Positions 32,933 to 38,804 of a stretch of DNA of 38,804 bases are shown here, one piece after another. The notes beneath the pieces were generated by a model that saw only the letters and a list, made by a program, of their open reading frames with translations, had not been told where the DNA came from and made no database searches. A program made the translations under genes and the position numbers. Origin of the DNA: Tidjanibacter sp. (GTDB lineage Bacteria; Bacteroidota; Bacteroidia; Bacteroidales; Rikenellaceae). Every line of letters begins with the position of its first letter. Position 1 is the first letter of the stretch. The stretch spans positions 1 through 38,804 of the forward strand of contig JAGBGK010000039.1 of NCBI GenBank assembly GCA_017936005.1. Direction: 5' to 3'.

Positions 32933-34003
32933 TTATTTCCAACAAAAGGCACCAGGGATGATGCCCACATAGAAGCTGTCGAGGAGTTCCTTATCCTTCG
33001 AGTAGCGATAGACCATTCCCTGCTGTACATAGTCAATCGCATCGGCAATATAGACATCGCCAGTGCGAGGACATACGGTCAAACCATAATATATCGTATT
33101 GTCGTAGGGCAGGAATGGGCGTACAGGTACACGGTCGGCTGTAACGTCCATCTCCCACACATCGTCGTTGAGCCAATATATTTTATCCTTCGTGCCGTTG
33201 AGCTGCACCTCCGAGGGAGCATCTCCAAACTCGAATTTGAATTGTTTTTCAATCGAGAAGGTTTCGGCATCAATACGATAGAGTGATGGAGCCTCGTGTC
33301 CGTAGGGTGAGCCCTCGTAGCCGCCATCGGTTACAGTCCACAACTTGTTGTTGCAATCCATAACAAGCGAGGTGGGTTGAATACCAACAACGAGTTCATC
33401 GACCACCTTATCTGTTTCGGTGTCAATTTTTAGAATTCGGTTTTGATACGACCAGCAGTTTACATAGAGATACTTGCCATATTGCACCATTTGCTCCGTA
33501 GAGCCCGACTCCATCGTCATATTCGGAACCTCGATATAGCCCGTAATCTCGTAACGCTTGGGGTTCACTACGAAAATTCGGTTGTCCCAAATCTGCGTGA
33601 TATATGCCTTCTCGTCAGAGAGGAAGTGGATATAACGGGGCGAGGTGAGGTTTGTGATACGCCCCACCTCCTTGAAGGTGTTGATGTCGATGGCAAAGAC
33701 CACGTGGGAGTTATTCACCACCACCCAGCCTATGTCGTCACGAATCACCATACTCTGCGCGACATCGCCAAGTTTCATCGCATTGGCACGATAGAAGACC
33801 TCGTTTTGCACCGTTTTGGTTACGGGATCGTAGTACGAGAGCGTAGCATTACCATACTGGAAGTTGCCCTCGTTGCAGATGAAGAGTCCCTCGCCCGAAG
33901 CCGAAGTGTCGAACTCCTCCTCCAAGCCATACTCCCACTTCATACACGAGGTAGGAAGCAGGAGCAGGGTAAGAAGTATTAACCGAACAAACTTTGTTGT
34001 CAT
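32933..34003 (-). CDS. btuG: BtuG-like surface vitamin B12-binding lipoprotein (YncE/DUF5074 propeller)
   Basis: A 356-aa lipoprotein. MTTKFVRLILLTLLLLPTSC carries the lipobox with Cys20. The mature part has seven-bladed propeller repeats of the YncE/DUF5074 type: GLFICNEGNFQYGNATLSYYD, SHVVFAIDINTFKEVGRITN, NRIFVVNPKRYEITGYIE, NRILKIDTETDKVVDELVVG and VYIADAIDYVQQGMVYRY, ending YVGIIPGAFCWK. BtuG of B. theta binds cobalamin with extremely high affinity and caps BtuB. Location right before btuB behind a cobalamin riboswitch supports the call; binding itself is not shown here. Confidence 0.9.
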   Translation of the reverse strand: MTTKFVRLILLTLLLLPTSCMKWEYGLEEEFDTSASGEGLFICNEGNFQYGNATLSYYDPVTKTVQNEVFYRANAMKLGDVAQSMVIRDDIGWVVVNNSHVVFAIDINTFKEVGRITNLTSPRYIHFLSDEKAYITQIWDNRIFVVNPKRYEITGYIEVPNMTMESGSTEQMVQYGKYLYVNCWSYQNRILKIDTETDKVVDELVVGIQPTSLVMDCNNKLWTVTDGGYEGSPYGHEAPSLYRIDAETFSIEKQFKFEFGDAPSEVQLNGTKDKIYWLNDDVWEMDVTADRVPVRPFLPYDNTIYYGLTVCPRTGDVYIADAIDYVQQGMVYRYSKDKELLDSFYVGIIPGAFCWK

Positions 34004-34011
34004 AAGTAGTT

Positions 34012-35730
34012 CTATTTTTTCAGACTATAATCATAGAAACCACACACCTCCGTAGAGAGTTCTCCCAACCAGCCGCTTTTAGCATTAACGGCACATTGTA
34101 TCTTCACGAAATCAATGTGTGACAACTTTACATTGTTGCCTTCAAAATCGATGGCATTTGATATTTTGAACAGATTGGCTTTGTCGCCACTCTGGAAGTC
34201 TGACGGGCTGAAATTGTCGGCATATCCCCAATCGTAGTGAGGTTGCACCCAATAAGATCCATTTCCTGATTTATCGTAGTTACGAGCCTCCAAGCGGGTG
34301 CCTGTCAGCGTATAACTATCCTCTTCAATCCATAGAGGGTAGTAGTAATCCTGCGTATGGAATTGTTTAAGATAATCTATCTCGCCACTATTACCGAGGT
34401 TGTCACTCCACTGAACTGGCATTTGTGGTCCTGTTGGGCGATAGTAGGTTACGGCATAGTTGAGGATTGTTTCAGGCTTGCCTATTTCGGAACCTGCCAA
34501 CTCATACCAAGTGTCATCGGGCAAACCATTGCCATTCTCATCTTGCATAACCCATACGATACCTGGCTCTGATGACCCATCGAAGGCATTGCCAATAACC
34601 CCCAAATCATAGTCGCCAGAGTTATCGATACTATGGTCGAAACCTACAACCACATATCCGCCAAAGCCACCCAATGAAAGCCAATTGGCATCATTTAATC
34701 GACCTTCTGCATAGGCGATAGCTGCTTGTGGTGTTGTATGCGTAGCATCAAATCCTCCTGTTTTTAGTTCATTGATAAACTGACCAGGGGCAGGAGTATA
34801 TTCGTACACTTTGTTCCAATCGGCATTTGATGTTCCGCTCTTTGCACGATAGAAAGCTCCCTCTTCGTATACCGTTACGGCGAATTTATAGGTGAGGGTT
34901 ATTGATTCGCCCTCTTTCTCGGTGGTCGCTACGGCTGTAACGGTGTATTCACCTGCATTTGGGGCAATAAAGACAAACGAAGCCTCGCCAACAATCACCT
35001 CGCCACCATCAATCTGCCAAGTGTAGCTGACACCCTCGGCATTGCTCATAGAAGAGGGGGCTATTTGCAGTTTGCGACCCTCAACGGTGTGATAGTCCAT
35101 GTGGTCAAACTCCCATACAAAGGGCATATCCTCGGTACGAACGACATCTATCTCAACCGAGTCGCTATGTGAGCCATCCTCGTTGGTGGCCGTGGCAGTA
35201 ATGGTATAACTACCTACCGTCTCAGCCTTGAAAAGGTACTCTGCCGCCTCACCAACCGCCTCGCCATTGAGTTCCCAAACAAGGGTTGTGGGAAGCGAGG
35301 ATTCGCGCACTGTAGCACTCATCTTAACCTCTGTGCCTATGGCTACCGTCTGCTTCTTGCTACCTGCAATAGAGACCATCGGTACCTCCAAAGCTATGAC
35401 ATCCACACGAATCTCCTCGCTATCCGAGCCCGCATCGGTTGTTATGGTCAGAACAATGTAGTACTCGCCACACTCCTCACGCATAAATGATAATGATGGC
35501 GAGGTGCTCAGCAACCTGCCATCCAAGGTCCAACGATATGTTGCCCCCTCTGCCGACTCGTAGTCAGGAGCAATGACTATCTCGCGCCCCTGCTTTATGG
35601 TATATATTCCCGTCTCGCTATCGAGAATAATTTCGGGGGGCATAGTCGTTGTTATATCCTCGTCTATATTACAAGACGAGGATACGGCAACGATCACACT
35701 TAAAAACAAGAACTCTAAAATTCTTCTCAT
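34012..35730 (-). CDS. Surface lipoprotein with three PKD-like domains and unknown C-terminal domain
   Basis: A 572-aa lipoprotein (MRRILEFLFLSVIVAVSSSC, lipobox Cys20). Three Ig/PKD-like repeats cover about residues 35-290 (IAPDYESAEGATYRWTLDGR, SLPTTLVWELNGEAVGE and ISSMSNAEGVSYTWQIDGG-type strands, each followed by G-E/S-Y-x-x-T/V). The last ~275 residues form a separate domain with NDANWLSLGGFGGYVVVGFD, GNAFDGSSEPGIVWVMQDEN and a GLPDDTWYELAGSE stretch that resembles a Ca-binding surface domain. Family members occur in Bacteroidetes B12 loci, so it is a candidate corrinoid-capture protein. It starts six bases after the DUF4465 gene. Confidence 0.85.
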   Translation of the reverse strand: MRRILEFLFLSVIVAVSSSCNIDEDITTTMPPEIILDSETGIYTIKQGREIVIAPDYESAEGATYRWTLDGRLLSTSPSLSFMREECGEYYIVLTITTDAGSDSEEIRVDVIALEVPMVSIAGSKKQTVAIGTEVKMSATVRESSLPTTLVWELNGEAVGEAAEYLFKAETVGSYTITATATNEDGSHSDSVEIDVVRTEDMPFVWEFDHMDYHTVEGRKLQIAPSSMSNAEGVSYTWQIDGGEVIVGEASFVFIAPNAGEYTVTAVATTEKEGESITLTYKFAVTVYEEGAFYRAKSGTSNADWNKVYEYTPAPGQFINELKTGGFDATHTTPQAAIAYAEGRLNDANWLSLGGFGGYVVVGFDHSIDNSGDYDLGVIGNAFDGSSEPGIVWVMQDENGNGLPDDTWYELAGSEIGKPETILNYAVTYYRPTGPQMPVQWSDNLGNSGEIDYLKQFHTQDYYYPLWIEEDSYTLTGTRLEARNYDKSGNGSYWVQPHYDWGYADNFSPSDFQSGDKANLFKISNAIDFEGNNVKLSHIDFVKIQCAVNAKSGWLGELSTEVCGFYDYSLKK

Positions 35731-35736
35731 TGGCAA

Positions 35737-37503
35737 TTATTTGAATACTTTTTGACCTGCAAACTGAACAGCAACATCATCATAGGCAAAGTAGGCAGGT
35801 GTATTCAAACCATACGATCCGCTCTGATCCTCCGATGCGGTAAAGTTAAATACGATCTTAGCCACTTTACCCAGCGGGCTAAGATCCCACTTCTCCCATT
35901 TGTTGAGAATGTTGTCTTTACCATTACACAATGTGAATTCCAAAGAACCGACCTCTTCGTCATTAGCATTATAGCCAAAAGCTACAATTTTAAAGTAGGT
36001 ATCATCAGTGGCAGCACTATTAAAGCCATCTCCAAATGTAAGAGAATTGAGCACATAGTTTGTGTTGGTTACATACATGTGGTCAATCACACGCTCAACA
36101 CCATCCGCAAACTCGAAGCCTTTGAGTGAGGCGTCATAAATCTGCGAGTTGAAGAAGTCCGAATAACCATTGTGAACCGCAAAGTTCGCCGAGCCATTGT
36201 TGCCACCCAGAGGAGTCGACATCTGCACCTCATACCAACCATAGTAACCCTGAGGCAGAGTCTCGTAGCTCTCGAGAACATAGTTTGAAATTACATGACC
36301 GCCACCCCAATAAGGAGTCTCGAAAGCATGGAATAGTTCGGTATTGCCCTCATCATACCAGTAATAAACATCTGTCATATAGTTGGTGTAGGTCAATGAG
36401 CCTCCATACTGCATATCATCAACCAGATCGCTCCAAGTATTGATTGAAGCACCATTATACAATTCATAAGGAGTGAATTTTGCATCGGCATCTTCGAAAG
36501 TCAGGGTGCGAAGCTGAATCTCCTCTATCCACTCACCTGCCATAACGTTAAGTTTAACGATAGCACTCTTGCCCTGCTCCGATACAACAGAGATAGCAAT
36601 AGTACCCTCCTTGTCGAAGTGGCACAGATCTTTTGCGGGGGCAGTGATGTTCAACACGCCCTCGGCATACGAAGCCTTCCAACCCTCGGGGGTGTTGATT
36701 ACATAGTCGGCAATGTTCTCTGCGGTCACATACAACTCTATGCTCTTGCCATACTCCACCTGGGCAACTTCGGGAGCATCCACAATGTCAAACATTGGTG
36801 CGCTCTCGTCGTAGCGTGCAAGGCGGAACTCTGTACCGTCAGCCAATGTGATAACCACATAGTCAGGATTTGAGGTATCTACCGACTTGAAGAATGAGTC
36901 GCCGGCTGCACCATTGCTGCCATTAGAGCTGGCTACACCATCTTTACCCTCGGCAACAACACCGGTCGAAACCCAAGTCAGACCGCCATCGGTAGAGATT
37001 TCCCACTCCTTGGTTGTGTCGTTGATGCGTACCTGCGGAGCAACAGCATCCTTGCCGTCTATGCCATTCTCACCGTTTTCACCGTCGATACCATTGGCGC
37101 GTACTTTCTGACCATCCACCAATAGCCACTCACCATCCATAGTCCAATAGTAGTTGCCATCCGTATCCTGCTTAACAGAGATTACCGGAGCATTTGTGCC
37201 ATCTGCGCCATTAGCACCGTCCTTACCATTCTTAATCTCGGCAGTGGTGCCGTCCGAGAAAGTAATCGTGTAGCCCTCGGTTGTAGGAGTTACCGCAGTT
37301 ACATAGACATTCTTCTGTAACGCATTAACAATGGTCTGCAACGCAACGATATCCTCGTTGGTCTTGATTACAGCCTCTTCGAGCGTCTCAACTCGATCCT
37401 TGACATTATCAATCTCGTTCCAGATCTCGGAGTCATCGTACTCGCAACTTGTCAGCATAACGCCTGCAAGAGCCACCGTCAAAAGAATAAAAAATTTTTT
37501 CAT
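35737..37503 (-). CDS. DUF4465 surface lipoprotein, BtuH-like corrinoid-binding candidate
   Basis: A 588-aa lipoprotein (MKKFFILLTVALAGVMLTSC, Cys20). Residues 25-65 are a coiled coil (IDNVKDRVETLEEAV...VALQTIVNAL); 66-180 look like DUF4988 with collagen-like GKDGANGADG and GENGENGIDGKD and two copies of a W-containing strand (YYWTMDGEWLLVDG, EWEISTDGGLTW); 235-325 is a beta domain; 333-588 is DUF4465 (TLTFEDADAKFTPYELYNGA, GYYGWYEVQMSTPLGGNNGSANFAVHNGY, YFAYDDVAVQF at the end). DUF4465-type proteins called BtuH were described as B12 binders in gut Bacteroidetes; I recall this from the literature and cannot check it here. Confidence 0.85.
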   Translation of the reverse strand: MKKFFILLTVALAGVMLTSCEYDDSEIWNEIDNVKDRVETLEEAVIKTNEDIVALQTIVNALQKNVYVTAVTPTTEGYTITFSDGTTAEIKNGKDGANGADGTNAPVISVKQDTDGNYYWTMDGEWLLVDGQKVRANGIDGENGENGIDGKDAVAPQVRINDTTKEWEISTDGGLTWVSTGVVAEGKDGVASSNGSNGAAGDSFFKSVDTSNPDYVVITLADGTEFRLARYDESAPMFDIVDAPEVAQVEYGKSIELYVTAENIADYVINTPEGWKASYAEGVLNITAPAKDLCHFDKEGTIAISVVSEQGKSAIVKLNVMAGEWIEEIQLRTLTFEDADAKFTPYELYNGASINTWSDLVDDMQYGGSLTYTNYMTDVYYWYDEGNTELFHAFETPYWGGGHVISNYVLESYETLPQGYYGWYEVQMSTPLGGNNGSANFAVHNGYSDFFNSQIYDASLKGFEFADGVERVIDHMYVTNTNYVLNSLTFGDGFNSAATDDTYFKIVAFGYNANDEEVGSLEFTLCNGKDNILNKWEKWDLSPLGKVAKIVFNFTASEDQSGSYGLNTPAYFAYDDVAVQFAGQKVFK

Positions 37504-37537
37504 GGTTTTTTTGTTTTTAATGATTTATAAATAGGTT

Positions 37538-37906
37538 TTATTGCTTGATAATTGCTTGATTACATTGCTCGATAATTTGTTGCAGTTCTTCGACATATCT
37601 CGCCTTGAATTTGTATTGGCTTTTGATCTGTGGCGTTAATTCAAAGCGCTCACCCCTACGGTGTGCCTCTAAGCAATGGAAGGCAACCATCATAGGTAGG
37701 AGCGAGGTGGCTGCATCCAACGACAATTCGCGCCGAAACGAAGCTTCAAAGATCTGCTGATGACTTAGATTTATATTATAGGTATTGATGCTCAGGCGAT
37801 AGTATTTGCCAGTTGAAGGCATCTTCTTCAACGAATTGACAAATTGAGCAACGGGTATGCGCCTTTGGATAGAGGGATCCTCCTTGTCAAATGGTAATCC
37901 ACGCAT
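37538..37906 (-). CDS. Unknown 122-aa protein, first gene of the B12 operon
   Basis: From the first ATG in the frame the protein reads MRGLPFDKEDPSIQRRIPVA, then YYRLSINTYNINLSHQQIFEAS, LSLDAATSLLPMMVAFHCLEAH and a helical end YVEELQQIIEQCNQAIIKQ. It has no signal peptide or clear membrane segment and I do not recognise it. Lying between the riboswitch and the surface-protein genes (34 bases ahead of the DUF4465 gene), it is likely made only when B12 is scarce. The upstream extension of the frame has no ATG and is not supported. Confidence 0.55.
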   Translation of the reverse strand: MRGLPFDKEDPSIQRRIPVAQFVNSLKKMPSTGKYYRLSINTYNINLSHQQIFEASFRRELSLDAATSLLPMMVAFHCLEAHRRGERFELTPQIKSQYKFKARYVEELQQIIEQCNQAIIKQ

Positions 37907-37922
37907 AGGAAATGGGACTCGA

Positions 37923-37954
37923 CACAAGCAAACAATAGATTGGGTTTGCTTGTG
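37923..37954 (-). other. Perfect 11-bp hairpin just upstream of the 122-aa gene
   Basis: CACAAGCAAAC pairs with GTTTGCTTGTG around a ten-base loop, ending 16 bases before the ATG at 37906. There is no T-run, so it is not a simple terminator; control of translation or mRNA processing is possible. Confidence 0.65.
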
Positions 37955-38282
37955 CTCGTAGAGTCTTAAAAAACTTCCACAAGTTACTTTTGAGGATATA
38001 ATTATCCAGCTTGTGGCTATTAGTCTGGATGCTATCCATACTCCTAACTGGTTATATTGCAACTAAATAAATCGATTTTAATTGCACATACCAATAGCCG
38101 ACAATCGAATATACTACGAGCGTATAGCGGAGTCTTCCGCACACAAAACGCAGCAGTTGCAAGAAGAACAAGATACAATACGCACTTGTTTTTAGACTTC
38201 TTTGGCTAAAACATAATGTAGCAATTAAAAAAATGTTGATTTCAACCCATATCCCAGTAGGTAGCAATCCATTAAAACACAA
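37955..38282. other. Leader between riboswitch and first gene, no convincing gene
   Basis: About 330 bases separate the minus-strand B12 box from the hairpin at 37923. An open frame with hydrophobic stretches runs through it on the minus strand (up to 38282) but has no ATG and starts only at a TTG overlapping the riboswitch end, so I do not call it. No promoter or terminator is obvious. It may be a decayed gene or an unusually long expression platform. Confidence 0.5.
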
Positions 38283-38456
38283 GGCAGGTCTTCTGACTTA
38301 TCCCGTTTATTACGCCTTCCCGATTTCAATCAGTGGAAAAGAGTGCAATAAACAAACTCCTGATGGAGTGGGATTTACAGCAACTGGTATTGTCCCAGAT
38401 TCTCACTGGATTCCCTTTTCACCTCTCGTGACGCGTAGTCCGTAAAGGCTCCTTAT
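38283..38456 (-). ncRNA. Cobalamin riboswitch controlling the B12 uptake operon
   Basis: On the minus strand the conserved parts appear in order: AAAAGGGAATCCAGTGAGA, GCTGTAAATCCCAC, CCACTGATTGAAATCGGGAA with GGGAAGGCG (38313-38322 region), and the B12 box AGTCAGAAGACCTGCC (38283-38298). Cobalamin binding to this aptamer normally turns expression off, usually by blocking translation or elongation. The operon that follows (37906 to 27229) encodes B12 capture and transport, the expected target. Confidence 0.95.
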
Positions 38457-38462
38457 GTGGTG

Positions 38463-38470
38463 CAAAGATA
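38463..38470 (-). promoter_or_regulatory. -7 box of the B12 uptake operon
   Basis: The minus strand reads TATCTTTG, an exact -7 match, directly ahead of the riboswitch; the -33 region lacks TTTG. Transcription would start near 38457. Confidence 0.65.
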
Positions 38471-38621
38471 TGAATTATTTTGATTCGGTGTTCTTCCGAT
38501 TGCAGATTTTTTCTATTTCTCTCCTTATATAAAAAAGTTATATCATAGATATAAAGAGTGAATATTAACACATTGTTGAAAAAATATCTGATACATCTCA
38601 TCTTTTTATTCTATTATTTAG

Positions 38622-38629
38622 TAATTTTG
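38622..38629 (+). promoter_or_regulatory. -7 box ahead of the rightward riboswitch
   Basis: TAATTTTG matches the -7 consensus. Upstream is a T-rich stretch with only a weak -33. Transcription would start near 38636. The two riboswitch promoters face away from each other across about 150 A+T-rich bases. Confidence 0.6.
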
Positions 38630-38635
38630 TGTCGG

Positions 38636-38804
38636 ATTAAGGTGTTCAAGGTGGAATCATCCACCAAGAATGAAAAGGGAACTTCGGTGTAAATCCGAGA
38701 CTATACCCGTAGCTGTGAGTTTCATTACGCTCCGTGCTTTCTTTATGGTCACTGCCTGTAGGGGTGGGAAGGCCGCACGGAAGAAACAAGTCAGAAGACC
38801 TGCC
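38636..38804 (+). ncRNA. Second cobalamin riboswitch, facing right, target outside window
   Basis: The conserved parts appear in order: AAAAGGGAACTTCGGTGTAA ending in AATCCGAGACTATACCCG, TAGCTGTGAG, GGTCACTGCCTG, GGGTGGGAAGGCCG and the B12 box AGTCAGAAGACCTGCC (38789-38804), which ends exactly at the window edge. The aptamer is complete or nearly so; its expression platform and gene are not visible. The target is likely another corrinoid transport, salvage or B12-independent isozyme gene. Confidence 0.95.

Noticed and set aside
38052..38282. 76-codon hydrophobic minus-strand frame after the B12 riboswitch
   Set aside because: It has no ATG, would start at a TTG overlapping the riboswitch end, and matches nothing I know.

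Overview
The window is chromosomal DNA from a member of the Bacteroidota, most likely a gut Bacteroidales of the Alistipes/Rikenellaceae type; the rank of the call is inference. The basis is: promoters of the TTTG / TAnnTTTG kind in front of many genes, no clear Shine-Dalgarno sequences, many signal-peptidase-II lipoproteins, and a surface vitamin B12 system (BtuG-like, DUF4465, TonB receptor) known from gut Bacteroidetes. No rRNA, tRNA, CRISPR array or intact transposon was seen.

Left part (1-20154), core genome: the alpha ribosomal operon (rpsM end, rpsK, rpsD, rpoA, rplQ with a long Lys/Pro/Ala tail), yraN and pepE on the minus strand, the acpP-fabF-rnc-radC cluster, a lipocalin, a radical SAM protein with prfB, a three-module lipoprotein, a dipeptidyl-peptidase-IV-type protease divergent from apt-nagB, a Fic protein whose catalytic His is Gln, a Na+/Ca2+ exchanger, an acyltransferase and inorganic pyrophosphatase.

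Middle part (20402-27110), accessory and visibly more A+T-rich: a lipoprotein preceded by phased direct repeats and a membrane-anchored AraC-type regulator; a coupled pair made of a short C-family (DnaE-like) polymerase relic without catalytic aspartates and an FtsK-gamma-like winged-helix protein; a small unknown protein; a coiled-coil protein with 21-bp tandem repeats; and a YhcG/DUF1016 PDDEXK nuclease.

Right part (27229-38804), one large minus-strand vitamin B12 acquisition operon behind a cobalamin riboswitch: an unknown 122-aa protein, a DUF4465 (BtuH-like) lipoprotein, a PKD-repeat surface lipoprotein, a BtuG-like propeller, the TonB receptor BtuB, then BtuF, BtuC, BtuD and a Cys-rich DUF2284 protein. 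The surface lipoproteins would capture corrinoid and pass it to BtuB; BtuF-BtuC-BtuD would take it across the inner membrane; DUF2284 may act on the cargo or its metal inside the cell. A second cobalamin riboswitch faces rightward and controls genes beyond the window.

The most novel-looking signals are two tandem, related, structured elements between btuB and btuF; DUF2284 and the PKD protein as possible new parts of B12 handling; and the dead mini-DnaE / FtsK-gamma pair.
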